Positions 52,101-63,144 of a stretch of DNA of 64,000 nt are shown piece by piece. The notes beneath the pieces are model-generated. The model saw only the letters and a program-made list of their open reading frames with translations, was not told the origin of the DNA and did no database searches. The stretch is from Purshia tridentata (Eukaryota; Streptophyta; Magnoliopsida; Rosales; Rosaceae), in assembly GCA_003254885.1 (NCBI GenBank), contig QANT01003325.1:83521-147520 (forward strand). Direction: 5' to 3'. Within the stretch, counting starts at the first letter, position 1. Each line of letters begins with the position of its first letter. Both the position numbers and the translations under genes were made by a program.

Positions 52101-53302
52101 GATCCAAACCCTGTTGTGTTTTTTGAGCCAAAGGTAGTTTCCTTATTATTTATTTTTTGGTTCTAAAATAAATTAATTGATCCATTAGCAAAAGCTTAAT
52201 TTGGGAAAAAGTTCTGATTTGAAATTGTATGAATACCCTGGGTTTCAGTGGCTATACAGATTATCAGTAGAAGAGGTTCCTGAGCATGATTTCATGCTGC
52301 CTTTATCAGAGGCAGAGGTACACTGTTTCTAGTTTCATTGTATTCCAAAATTACAATTTTGGAAGAAATAGTGAGAACTGCAATCATGGTTTTAATATAA
52401 TCAAGGAACATTATACTCGAAATTGTGATGCTCAGGTAATTCGAGAGGGCAATGATATAACACTTGTTGGGTGGGGAGCTCAATTATCTGTAATGGAACA
52501 GGCCTGTCTGGATGCTGAAAAAGTAAGTTTCCCTCACAGCTAGAAAACTTTATTCCCTTTCTGCGCTGTATAGTCACCATATTTGATTTGGTATGTTCTA
52601 TAATTTATGAGAATGGTTCATCCAACTGAAAGATTACAATGCTCTCATTCCTTCTACTCCTAGACAATATAAATGCCATTTGACTTGTGAAATTTTCAGG
52701 ATGGAATTTATTGTGAACTGATAGACCTGCGAACTCTGTTACCTTGGGATAAGGACACAGTGGAGGCCTCTGTCAGAAAGACTGGAAGGCTTCTTGTAAG
52801 TATGATATCTTTATACAAGCACACTTGCTGAAAATGGGTTGGTGCAGTGCAATTAGTGAGAAATCCAATACCCTTTTGTAGATTAGTCATGAAGCTCCAG
52901 TTACTGGAGGATTTGGTGCTGAAATATCAGCTTCAATTGTTGAACGTTGCTTCCTAAGGGTAAGCACTGCCAATCTTCAACCTCACATTTGCTTATTTCA
53001 ATGGTTTGCTTGTCAATGTCTCAAAGGAATCTGATAACTTAATCTTTGATCTAATCAATAACAAAAAAGAGTTAATTGTGTTGTTAGTTAGAAGCACCTG
53101 TTGCAAGAGTATGCGGTCTGGATACCCCCTTCCCTCTTGTCTTTGAACCCTTCTATTTGCCCACCAAGAACAAGGTTAGTTATCTAAATCTTCTCTGCAA
53201 CAATTTTTTGTTGTTATACTGGCCGCCACTGCTTATATAGAATTGTTTTTTCTTCCTCGGATGCAGATATTGGACGCAATCAAGTCAACTGTAAATTACT
53301 AG
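49160..53302 (+). CDS. BCDHB: branched-chain 2-oxoacid dehydrogenase E1 beta subunit, mitochondrial
   Basis: Thirteen exons: 49160-49341, 50685-50796, 51150-51185, 51316-51375, 51452-51509, 51616-51713, 52044-52133, 52249-52317, 52436-52522, 52700-52795, 52882-52959, 53088-53174, 53267-53302, giving 362 residues. An Arg/Ser-rich mitochondrial presequence (about 1-25) precedes the transketolase-type domain: [49 protein letters not shown], the [19 protein letters not shown] loop and a C-terminal domain with GWGAQL and [14 protein letters not shown]. With E1 alpha it decarboxylates the keto acids of Leu, Ile and Val using thiamine diphosphate. Intron 4 begins with GC (CAG|GCATGC at 51376). It is intact and corresponds to Arabidopsis BCDH BETA1. 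Confidence 0.95.
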
Positions 53303-54410
53303 CGTAAAAGCAAGTCTGCGCCTTCTCTCTTAGAGGCGCACTGTTGAACAAATTCTGTTCCATAGTGTAAGAAAGACGGAGTATGGGAATAATCCTCAAT
53401 CTATTTCACTTTAGCAAGAAGGATATTATTTGCAAACTGCTACCTGAGTATCTCGATTCCTCAAAAGTTAGGACTTGGGACAGGTTCCATTTTTCAATGA
53501 GTAAAGTGAAAACAACCTTTTTTAGGAATTTATATCAAAAACCTTTAGTCCCAACTCAGTATACTTGTATATTAAAGGTTGGACACTTGAATGAGAGAGA
53601 GGGGTTGAATATCAATACAATTTACCACGGAAAGGTCATCGTAGATGTAATAGAGATAATTCTTCTTTAAGAAATATTTTCTTTCGTTGATCAGGCCATT
53701 TCATTAGACAAGAAAACTTTCCACCTACATTTAGGCCATATTGGCCGAATTGTTGCTTAATCTCCCAATCAACGAAAACAAATAAATAGAAAACATCCCT
53801 CAAAATTGTGTCATTTCTTTCAACCGTGTTAAAACTTTCTTTTTTACTTTTCAAGGCGCTATGTTTACTCTCCCATTAGTAAACCAAACAAAATTCGATA
53901 AAAAAAAGAGAAAAAAGAATAACAAGTCTCAATTTATCTTCATTGTCGGGCCATAAAAAATCTATCTTCATTGACCAGTCCACCAATGGACAATCTCCGT
54001 TCTTATTTACAATTCAATCCAGATTCCAGGCCAGACTGTCACAGTGCCACTGCCATGCATTCACCACACAACCATCCACCAACATAATTGCTGTGCTTCC
54101 CAAAATAATCTGCCGTCCATGTGAAGATAAAACGGTATGAGTTGAAATAATCAGTCCACAAGACTACTAAATTAATGGCTAACTATTCATTGTTTCATAT
54201 GCCAAAAGTATGCTTAAAATCACAATGATATACGAAGGCCGGCTAGAAGTACAGCCTACACAAAAAATAGAACCATCACAGAGTAGTTTATCAGGCCAGG
54301 CCTTTCCATAGAGACCTCCAACTATCCATTTTATAAAAAGCATAATGTATTATGACATTCATAGGATACATGACTGGACTCAGTACAAGGCAATGAAAAT
54401 CAGAATACAG
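53303..54410. other. convergent intergenic region, BCKDH E1 beta / TBP
   Basis: The 3' flanks of the E1 beta gene (plus) and the TBP gene (minus) meet here. The short frames at 53383-53670 and 53943-54140 have no recognisable product. No repeat or RNA gene was found. Confidence 0.35.
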
Positions 54411-55383
54411 TTAAAACAGTTGAGTGCCATACCATTGCTGATTCTTCCTGAATTCTGTAAGCACTGGGTAAATGTTCTCAAAGGCTGTGTATGTCTCGTC
54501 TCTTACCTGAAGAATTGAAAATATTATGCAGTTTAGATAATTCACCAACATAATATAAACAAACAAATTCAAAAATCAAAAGAAGCCTTGCAAAATTATC
54601 ACCTTAGCTCCCGTAAGAACAATTTTTCCAGACACAAAGATAAGCAGCACAATCTTTGGTTGTTTCATCCGATAAATCAAGCCTGGGAACAGTTCTGGTT
54701 CATACTGACCACCAGAAATGGAACACATTCAGTATAAGAGCCACCATTCCCTAACTTTCCAAAGTCTGGAAACATAAAGGATACTCACAAAAAGAAGGAA
54801 AGATAATCCCAATTATCTACCAGCAACTTCCAAATGATTTGAAATTAATATTAATCCATACAAAAAGTTTTCACATACAAAAGAAACCCATAAAATCATG
54901 AAAAAAACAACAAAATCCTGTCCAAAATAATTTTTTTGACCAGCTTCCTAATGCACAAACAACAACTGATAAATGATAACTTTAAATTTATGAATAGTTA
55001 ACATTAGTAAAAACCTGTTTATAAATTTAAGATCTATGCCACAGCCCAAAAAAAAACAGATCTACAGAAAGACGCAAACTATATAGAAGATAATCAGTGA
55101 ATGAAGTGTTTTGTGGGTTTTCAACACAAAACCCTTCCTGCATCTTTGGACCTTCAACAATCAAAGAAAACGTATTCCAAAATATATTCAGTTTTACATG
55201 ATTACCGAAACATAGACCGAATCAGCATACTTACACTTGAAAAAGCACCATGGGAATATGCCAAACCTTCAAGTCTTATGGGGAATTTAACATCACAAGA
55301 ACCAACTATGTTCTGGATTTTGAAATCCTGTACCACAAATTGAAACCAGATTTAGTAAATAAAATGGTGGTACCCGGCACTGT

Positions 55384-55423
<40 letters not shown>

Positions 55424-57027
55424 TACCTTGAACTTAGCTGGAAAACCAAGTTTCTGGATGATTCGAGCATACTGAAGAACAAAGATACCATGTAAGATGT
55501 AAAAAGCTCTAACTAATAGGAATAGCCTCACAGCAGAGATACAAATAATGTCATCATGACATGAGAAACATATGACTAATGAGGACGTCATCAGCTTAGT
55601 CCATATTTCAAATATATTAGAGGGCTATTTGCTTGTATTGGAGCCCACGTAGTTTAAACTACAACACTCATATGTGCATTCTTCAGGATAAGATTTCAAG
55701 CAGAAGCCAGAAAATGGACTTTACAGTAACATTAACTGCTTCCAGTCTATTGGACATCCCAAACTGCCACTAAATATATAAAAATACAGGCAGAATGCGG
55801 AAAGAAAACAACATACCTTCCGTGCTGCCAATTTTGATTGTTGTTCACTCTTCGCTCCTGTACAAACCTATACCACAAAATTGAAGGCAAGCATTCAAAT
55901 TAGCATGGGATACTAATCAGTAAATTTTTTTTTGAAGTCAATGAAAAGGGAACAAGATGCTTGGTTGGAACTTGAGACTTACCATCTTACCGGATGCAAA
56001 TATCAATGCAGTGGTCTTTGGTTCTCTTATTCTCATAATCACAGCGGCAAAACGCTTGGGGTTGTATTCTGCATTACGAGCTTGCAATGCAATGGCCTTA
56101 AGATCCAATTTGCAGTCCAAATTTACAGTGGAGACGATGTTTCTGAAAGCACAAGACAACACCTTGATCATTTATTTGGTAATAAATAAAAAATTACACA
56201 TAAAACACACTCCAACTTGGTGATCGCATGAACCAATTTGTGAAAAATGCTTATATATCAACAGATTAATCAAAAATAAATTTAGCATACAGCAAACACA
56301 ATCATGAATCATGTAATTTAAATTGAATGGTTCCATGAATGAACATCTGCATCGGCAGGTAGTATCAAGGACGAAATGTTTATTTGAAGTTATGTTGCAA
56401 ACAGTGGGAAGAAGTAGAAAGGGGGTAAAAAAATAGACTAGTTTATTAGAGAAGTGAAAAACCAGTCATAGTATCACAGCCACCATATCTCTATTTACTA
56501 CTGAAGGAACCAATCTATCATAATATACCATCACAAACTGGGATTGATTACATTACAAAACTGATTGCAAGGCAATCAATTTGTAGCAGTAGCAAATATA
56601 ACGTTTATGAGGGACACTAGAGAGGCACATTCATTCCAAGTCCCAGATGTGATAAAATTACAAACATTTTTTGTGAGTCATACATACATGTCATCAAAAT
56701 CTCAGGGTTAAGACAAATTCTATAAACTAGAACAAAAAATTCAAACTAGAAGGATGGATGGCATTAAAAACGAACCAACTAGCAGTATTCCTTATTGGTT
56801 TTGAATGGGTGTTATCAAAATTTAATTTTATCTGAACAAGACATGACAACCCAGAAATCAATTAGACAGCTGCACCGCGAATTGGGGCAAATATAAAATT
56901 GACAAAGTAGTAGGTCAAAGCAAGTGGGTGGTTTGGTACAAGAGACTCACTGCAAAGTGGGGACGATCCCAGAAGGGTGCTTCTTGAGATCTACTGGTTG
57001 GCTTCCTTCCACCCCTTGTTCTGCCAT
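54411..57027 (-). CDS. TBP2: TATA-binding protein (TBP), TFIID subunit
   Basis: Seven exons: 57027-56951, 56142-55983, 55867-55817, 55471-55427, 55327-55235, 54704-54603, 54506-54411, giving 207 residues. After a short plant-type N-terminus ([20 protein letters not shown]) come the two symmetric TBP repeats: [20 protein letters not shown] to the FASGKMV segment, then [17 protein letters not shown] to the [10 protein letters not shown] segment. It binds the minor groove of TATA boxes and is needed by all three RNA polymerases in the nucleus. Arabidopsis TBPs have 200 residues and end at EFRK-QQ; this frame adds WYGTQLF before a stop. A GT just after CAATG could instead be a splice donor. Exon 5 ends at AGT|GTAAGT. 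Confidence 0.96.
55387..55424. repeat. (GT)n(GA)n microsatellite in a TBP intron
   Basis: A run of GT units followed directly by a run of about a dozen GA units, ending two bases before the splice-donor end of TBP exon 4 on the minus strand. Read along the mRNA it begins just inside the intron. Confidence 0.85.
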
Positions 57028-57856
57028 TCCCTTGTTTTATTTTTTGTATTCAGTGAGACCTTGCGCTTCCGCTCTATATACACGATCATTATACAATAAT
57101 TTAAAAGAAATCATATAAACAGCGAATTAATGCATAATACATATGAATATTTCAATTCAAAGAAAGAAACCCATCTTTCTTTCTCTCTGTTCAAGAAATT
57201 AACAAAACTCCTCAGATCAGCTCCGAGAAATCCATCTTTCATCCTCTATTTTATAAGTTCCGATTAAAACCGACCAGATAAATTATAAATTTTGTTTTAG
57301 AAATAAAAACTAAAAAATCGATCTTTCTCCCTATCCTTCTCACGAAGACAATAGATAGGATAAAAAATAAAACAACACGAAAATAAAAAAAGAAAAATAA
57401 AGAAAAATAAAGGAGTTGTTAAAGGGTTAAAATTTCATGTTTGAGAAATCAGATAAGATGTTTTTGGGGGTGATTGTTTAATTAGCCTTAACATGAAAAG
57501 GGTTTCGATAATTAGGATTTTTCAAATTGAATCAAGGGAAAGAAGCATGAGGAATTAGGAACAAGGGTTGCGTTTGAAGTTTAATGTTTGAAAAGAAATC
57601 GGACCTTTTGGGAGCACAGATCTATGAGCCGGGAAAATCCAGCGAGAAAGAGAGGTGTTTGGAGCGGGAAGATTTTAAATTGAGATATATTTTATAGCAG
57701 AAATTTGTAATCGGAAGCTTAAAAAGATGAGAGAGGAGGGCAAGGATTCGAGAGAAGAGGAGCGTCTTGTATTGTGTTGGGTATTGGTGTGGTAGGAAAG
57801 ATCTGGGAGCTTATGGAGGCCAGGTTGCGTTGTGATTGCTTCTTACCCTCAACCCC

Positions 57857-57864
57857 TATTTATA
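57857..57864 (-). promoter_or_regulatory. TATA box of the TBP gene
   Basis: The minus strand reads GAAGTATAAATAGGGG, a consensus TATA box (TATAAATA), about 830 bases upstream of the TBP start codon. Transcription would begin near 57825-57835. The long distance to the ATG implies a long or spliced leader; the region 57030-57780 has the CT-rich blocks of a leader and is probably split by an intron whose borders I could not fix. Confidence 0.6.
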
Positions 57865-58182
57865 CTTCCCCGATTTAACCCTCCCCCTAACTCTTCACTC
57901 TACCAGCCGCCAGGGTCATTCTTGGAATCTCAGCTGGATATGCTACAATCACAGGCTTCTTTCATCAAAGCCCTATATTTATCTGCCACGTTTCAGATTC
58001 CTGTTCTTTTTTAATTTTTTGTGCTGACCGACCGCTCCCATGTATAAATTCACCGCCATGGCCTCCCCAACAATGGCCCAAAAATGACAAGCCTAATTTG
58101 AAACAGGCCTAGGCTAAGCAAAGCCCAATAAATCAGCCTCGACGAGGACTACAATAGGGGGAAGGGTACTCGAACACACTAT

Positions 58183-60937
58183 GGCCATGTTTGGTGCGCA
58201 TGATTGGATTGGAAAGGATATCCATCCTTATTGGATTGGAAATGATATATCTAATCCAATGCCATATTTGGTGGTGCACAACACTAAAACACAGGATTAG
58301 CTAAATAATGCTATTTAAACCTTGTTTTTTCTAAATATAACTGATATATTATTTTTTCTTTCACATTTTGAATAATAAAATTTAACAAAATAATAATATA
58401 TCAAAAATAAAATAAAATTTTCAACTTCAAAGAAAATAATTTTTTTCAATACAACAAATTCATTACCATAGCAAAATAATAATGTACTAAATTTAATATC
58501 CACCAAATATAGTAATTCAATTACTATTCAAATATTCAACTCATTATTCATGCATTGAGTTTAACAATCATAGCAAAATAATTTTTCAAATTTCTTGTTG
58601 GTATTGGTGTAGAAGCTTTATTTAGGAAAGTTGGCCATTTAAATAAGATTTCAACCTGCTACTCTAGGCTTTAACATAATGTCTGCAAACTGCACATCCA
58701 TATATATATGGCTCAAAGGAACAAAATACAATATATTTAGCTAATTTATGCAACTCTAATTTTGACAATACAAAGAAATATTCAATCATTACAATAAAAT
58801 ATCCAAATACTATAAAATGATCAGCCAATTCCCGGTGCAAATTCATCAACAACATCCTGGTGCAAATTCCCTTGTATAAATCCAGCTCCAATCCCTTGAA
58901 TCTGTGTTTTCAAAAATGAAAAGTAAACAAACATATGAAAGTGAAAAGTAAATCCAGCTTAACTTCACCTTGATGGACGTCTACGCATGATACTTGAAAT
59001 AATGTTGACTTATTTATCTATTATAGTTGAGCTAAACAGGTTTCTGGCTTAGCTAGGTGAGCATATTCATATGCATGTAGTTAACTAACATGATGACACT
59101 CAAATAGCAACAAAGAGAAAAGAAATGAGCAAGAAATAAATGCAGGGAGGAAATGATAAAAACAATTGCAAAAGATAAGAAACCCTTTCTCTGAAAACAA
59201 AATTTCTCTTCTTTATTTGGTCTGATAATTGTGAACTTCTCTTCTCATCTGAACCAAAGAAACTAGGCTTAAAAACCAAAAATGAAGTGTACAATATTTT
59301 GGTAAGGGAAAAAAAGAACCAAAGCACTGAAGTACAGGTGAGCCCAAGAAGTCACATCGACAAGCATGTGATATCATTTAAATTGATCAATATGTCTTAC
59401 TAGAGACTAGAGTAGACCGAAGTAAGTAGATCTTGATATAAAATCTTAAACTAATAAAAATGTGTAACTTGAAATTGATGTTAATGATTAAATAACTAAA
59501 TTAATTCAGAAGTTCTTTATATTATTTTTTTTTTCTTTTTAATATGATAAAGAATTCCAACCACATCTATTTAGCAGTAGAGCTGTACCACACTCTCACT
59601 CACTCATTAGCATCTCTGCATGACCATGACCCATACTGTAAATATCCAACATATCATCGTATTAATTTACATGTCAAATATGAATATGATATGTACATCA
59701 TCATCAGTTCTATCTAACCTAAGCCTGCTAATGCATATGCATGTCCCACACTACCAACTATCTCTCCTTGCAAGTTGCAACTTTGATTTGATTATGCAAA
59801 TGGAAAACTGGAAATACCCAATTTAAAGCAGAATTTCCAAGATATATAAAATGTGGTCCATCCAATTATTTATACTACTACTCATGAATAAAAGTAGACT
59901 TCATATTTTTAATGTTTAGGACTCGGGGAAAATTTCATTCTTATGGTATGGTACGTTTAGTACTCTAACTCAAAACTTTCTCCATGCACTGGACACATAA
60001 GACAGATGGTGGTAAGCTGTTTATACATTAATTGGTTCTTATTTCACTTATCCTAGTTCTGTTTTTCTCATTTCTCTTCTGCCATGGTGGAGGCATCTTG
60101 GTTCTTGGGAACAATGCTTATACATTTGCAGAGAAAGACTCATCCATACGTCAAATTTAAACACAACCAACAGAAAAGTCACCAAAGAAGAGCAGAAAAA
60201 GCCTCAAAATTAATTGGCTAGCTTCCTAACATTCATTAATTAAGCAGCTTAATTCCATGAAAATTGCAATCAAATCAAACCTAAAACTTATAATTTACTA
60301 AGCATACAAGAAGCTAGCTCTCAGATCTCAGAAAACCAGCACATAAAATCATGTTCTAACTGTATAATGAAATCTAAATGAATCATTCATACATACAATT
60401 ACAAACACTGAAAACCTAGAAAGAAGAAGTTAAAACTTAATAGATCATGTTGGTTTTAAAAAACATACTGAAATGCAGAAGACGATTACTAGCTACCCAT
60501 GAAATTAAGAAATATACCTGAGACTGACGAATGAAATCTAAGAGACAGAGACAGAGATAGAGATAGAGAGTGAGAAAAAGTGAGCGAGAGACAGAGACAT
60601 AGATAGAGAGTGAGAGAGAGAAAGAGAGAGGTGAGACCTGAAGATGAGATGACTTGCTGGAGACGACCTTCGCCGGCTATGAGTGGCCGAAGATGACCAC
60701 AGTCGCCAGAAATCGAATTCGACGAGGTATCGCACACAAGAGGAGGCTGGGTTTCCAAAGGTTTGGAATACTAATCCTTCCGATTTCAATTGGATAAATT
60801 ATCCAACAACATTTAACTTGGGCTGGACTACGTAGGATTAGGCCCTTTTCCAATCCAAAGTCATATTTGCAGCCTAAATATGGTAAACAGATAACTAATC
60901 ATATTCCAAGCCTATATCTTGTCCAACAAACAAGCCC
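58183..60937. mobile_element. probable non-autonomous DNA transposon, about 2.75 kb
   Basis: The ends form imperfect inverted repeats of about 22 bp (GGCCATGTTTGGTGCGCATG on the left, GGGCTTGTTTGTTGGACAAG on the complement of the right; about 16 of 22 positions match). Just inside, both ends carry TTGGATTGGAAA motifs. The flanks repeat TAT (58180-58182 and 60938-60940), a possible 3-bp duplication as in PIF/Harbinger elements. The interior has no transposase frame. A GA-rich microsatellite lies at about 60540-60630 next to a short GC-rich block (60640-60760). The class and exact ends are tentative. Confidence 0.45.
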
Positions 60938-60999
60938 TATACACATTAAAGCAGATTAGCACGCACTTATTTATTAATATTTTTTCTATTAATGTGGCA

Positions 61000-61710
61000 A
61001 CTTACACACTATAGTGATTTTATTTTTACTCTAGTCTATATTTTATTCATTTACATTTACAGATCCAAGAGTAAGTTTTAATTTTAATTTGCAGTATAAT
61101 ATTTTATTTGTTAACAGTATATAATAAACCATCATTTGTTACCGGAGTATAGAATCAACCAACCTCTAAGGCGATCAATTTTATTTGTTAATAGTATAGA
61201 ATAAATCATCATTTTTCGTTTGATCTAAAGCCTTTAAGAAATGGTCCCCTCTAGGGACTTATCTGGCAACTTTTTACGGAGATGGTGCTGCTTTTTGGAG
61301 AGTTGCTTCTACCTTTCATCGTCTAATGGAGTTTCTTCATCCCTAGGTTGTTTCTAGTTTTTGTTTTCTTGATGATTGTTCAATTGGAGGATTTGGGGCG
61401 TCTACTGTTTTCAAGTAAGTTTTTTATGCCCCCTAATCTACGATGTGATTTTGAATGTACTTAGTGTCGCTCAGTATTCATTACCTTTTATTTTTCTTTT
61501 AAATTTTTGCAGATGGGCTGGTGGGAAAGATACAAGAGTTTTGCTCGCAAGACCAAAAATTCTATACAAGTATTTGAAACAGAAAATTTTACACTTAAGT
61601 TCAATGAAGGTTGAGAATGTCACCAACTGATGCGATTATTGCTCTCTTTGTTCCATAATTGGGTGGAATCCAACGTGCATTTGTAAGTATTTATGTTTAA
61701 TTTGACCACT
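61000..61710. other. intergenic region with possible gene remnants
   Basis: The stretch 61230-61630 is more balanced in composition than its surroundings and includes a plus frame (61376-61630) ending with an Arg/Lys-rich segment. I do not recognise a product. A short direct repeat of ATTTGTTAA(C/T)AGTATA with ATCATCATTT... follows at about 61095-61140 and 61180-61215. Confidence 0.25.
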
Positions 61711-61713
61711 CTT

Positions 61714-62042
61714 CTATATTTTTTTTTCTTTTCCTATTTTACTGTAAGTTAATTAAACTAATACTCAATTGTTCAAATCCCTAATAAAAAGATGAAGCAG
61801 AAATCTTGCTGTTAAACAGATGGCTCGTTTTTTGATCTGAAAAACATAAATGATTGTGTATTTTTTATTTGTTATTGTATAGTGCACAACTTTTTTTGGC
61901 CAAGAGTATAGTGCACAACTTTAACAGCAAGATTTCTGGCTTCAACATCTTTTTATTGGGAACTAAACAAGTCTCACCTGTTTGTATCAATGTGAAGTAT
62001 CTGTTCAATTAACCCACAGTAAAATAGGAAAAGAAAAACATA
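61714..62042. repeat. inverted repeat (foldback), arms of about 110-125 bp
   Basis: The left arm, about 61714-61822, and the complement of the right arm, about 61918-62042, share CTTTTCCTATTTTACTGT, GTTAATT-AAC, CAATAAAAAGATG (left: CTAATAAAAAGATG) and AGAAATCTTGCTGTTAAA in the same order. The loop is about 95 bp. A separate direct repeat, TTTATTTGTTATTG(T/C)ATAGTG, occurs in the loop (about 61866) and just after the right arm (about 62049). It contains no gene and could be a decayed MITE or hairpin-forming transcript. Confidence 0.7.
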
Positions 62043-62102
62043 GTATCTTTTATTTGTTATTGCATAGTGCTCAACTTCAACAGCTCCCTAAGAATATAAA
62101 CT

Positions 62103-62315
62103 TATGTGGGCCCATTTCTGCCATGGCCAAGAACTAGCACCCACCTCAACCCCTCACCCCCATCAAGAAATCCCTCTTAACTCTTTCTCCCATTCATCAA
62201 CAAACAAGTTCCACAAGTCGAGGAAGTGGGCTTTGGGCTGTTTTTGGTTTTAATATAATGGGCAATTGTTTGTGCGGGGAAGCCTTTAATTTACGGAGTC
62301 TCATCTAATGCAAAA
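62103..62315 (+). pseudogene. truncated inverted copy of the RLCK gene 5' end
   Basis: This plus-strand stretch matches the minus strand of the kinase gene at about 25328-24974. Shared blocks include GTGGGCCCATTTCTGCCATG, CCACCTCAACCCCTCACCCC, GAGGAAGTGGGCTTTG and the start codon context TATAATGGG. About 140 bases of the leader are missing in the copy. The start codon (62257) and MGNC are kept, but two bases are lost a few codons later, so the frame reaches a stop after 16 codons. Homology stops near the end of exon 1. The upstream ORF is also cut, after four codons. No kinase domain follows. Confidence 0.85.
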
Positions 62316-62490
62316 TTTTAGGGAGTATATCTGAAAGATAAGTGACTGTGGGAATGTCATTTATGCTGGTCCGATCTTTAGATGAATTGTTTCTCTAAAT
62401 TTAACTATTTCATTAAAAAAAAATTATACATGAACGGTAAAATTAATTATAAAACAAATAAAAAAGAAATTTTGAAAATGGAGAGAAATA

Positions 62491-62579
62491 GGCCTCAGAG
62501 ATCTTGGTGGATAAGAATCATCAGATGGGAGCTGAAGGATCCCATCAAGAGTAGCAAATATTAACTCACATCAGCGGCC
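62491..62579 (-). ncRNA. U24: box C/D snoRNA U24 (25S rRNA 2'-O-methylation guide)
   Basis: The 89-base segment is closed by a GGCC/GGCC stem. Box C is a variant, TGATGTG (62567-62573); box D is CTGA (62495-62498); a C' box TGATGAT lies near 62511-62517. The guide next to box D, CCACCAAGATC (62500-62510), is an 11-base perfect complement of 25S rRNA GAUCUUGGUGG as I remember it. The second guide, AATATTTGCTACT (62550-62562), is a 13-base complement of the adjacent rRNA AGUAGCAAAUAUU. That pair of guides is the signature of U24, which directs Cm1437, Am1449 and Gm1450 in yeast numbering. The fifth base before box D selects a C, as expected. Confidence 0.88.
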
Positions 62580-62689
62580 AAAAACTTGTAAATCTTGAAT
62601 ATCTTTTTGAATGATAATAATTATAATAATTCAAGTGAAAACAAGAAGATTTAGAGGAAAAATAGAAGAAAAAAACAAAGGGAGGGACT

Positions 62690-62772
62690 GATGTGATCAG
62701 AAGTAGCTGGTTGTAATATCACATAAATATTATCATTGGGAATCCGAATGATTCTTTTCATCATCCAACATC
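62690..62772 (-). ncRNA. box C/D snoRNA, yeast snR60-type guide pair
   Basis: The 83-base segment is closed by a GATGT/ACATC stem. Box C is ATGATGA (62758-62764), box D is CTGA (62697-62700) and a C' box TGATAAT lies at 62729-62735. The guide beside box D, AACCAGCTACT (62702-62712), pairs over 11 bases with 25S rRNA AGUAGCUGGUU, and the fifth base selects an A. A second guide, AATCATTCG (62745-62753), pairs with the rRNA block CGAAUGAUU a little downstream in 25S. In yeast snR60 targets this pair of places (Am817, Gm908). The D' box is degenerate (CGGA). The rRNA sequence is recalled, not aligned. Confidence 0.78.
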
Positions 62773-62842
62773 GCACCCCCCATTACTCAGTCTAACAAAA
62801 TAAGATAAAAACATAATTAAAAGAAAAAAAAAAATGTATCAG

Positions 62843-62994
62843 CCTTGTCACCAAACAGATCCTATAAGAAATATAAAGGATGTTCGGAGCTAAAGGCAGA
62901 CTACGAACATATATGGTGTATGAATGCAAGGGCGTTACTATCGCCTAAGGATAGATTGCTTGATCCATAAGATCAAACAATTGCAATATTAGGC
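62843..62994 (-). ncRNA. candidate H/ACA snoRNA
   Basis: On the minus strand the first hairpin (62994-62943) closes with GCCTAA/TTAGGC and has an apical TTGATC/GATCAA stem with internal loops between them. It is followed by ATAGTA (62941-62936), which fits the H box ANANNA. A second, less tidy hairpin contains ATGTTCG/CGAACAT and a basal CACCA/TGGTG stem and is followed by ACA three bases before 62843. The order hairpin-hinge-hairpin-ACA fits H/ACA snoRNAs. No target was identified and the second hairpin is irregular, so this is tentative. Confidence 0.4.
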
Positions 62995-63144
62995 GTCAGT
63001 CAGTCAGTTAGATTCACGCAAAGAGAGAGAAAGAGAGACAGAAGGAGAAGAGGGGAAGAAGACGGCTACGCCTCCAACCTCCAGCCTCAGGGTCTAAGGT
63101 TTGCGAATTATGTTTGAGATTGAAAAAGAGAGAGGCTCTGTGCT

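Noticed and set aside
61376-61630. 84-codon plus-strand frame
   Set aside because: No recognisable domain, and the first half is hydrophobic AT-rich sequence; not enough to call a gene.
62103-62315. Retrocopy (spliced mRNA) origin of the kinase-gene fragment
   Set aside because: The segment missing from its leader does not begin with GT, and homology stops at exon 1 without joining exon 2, so splicing is not shown.
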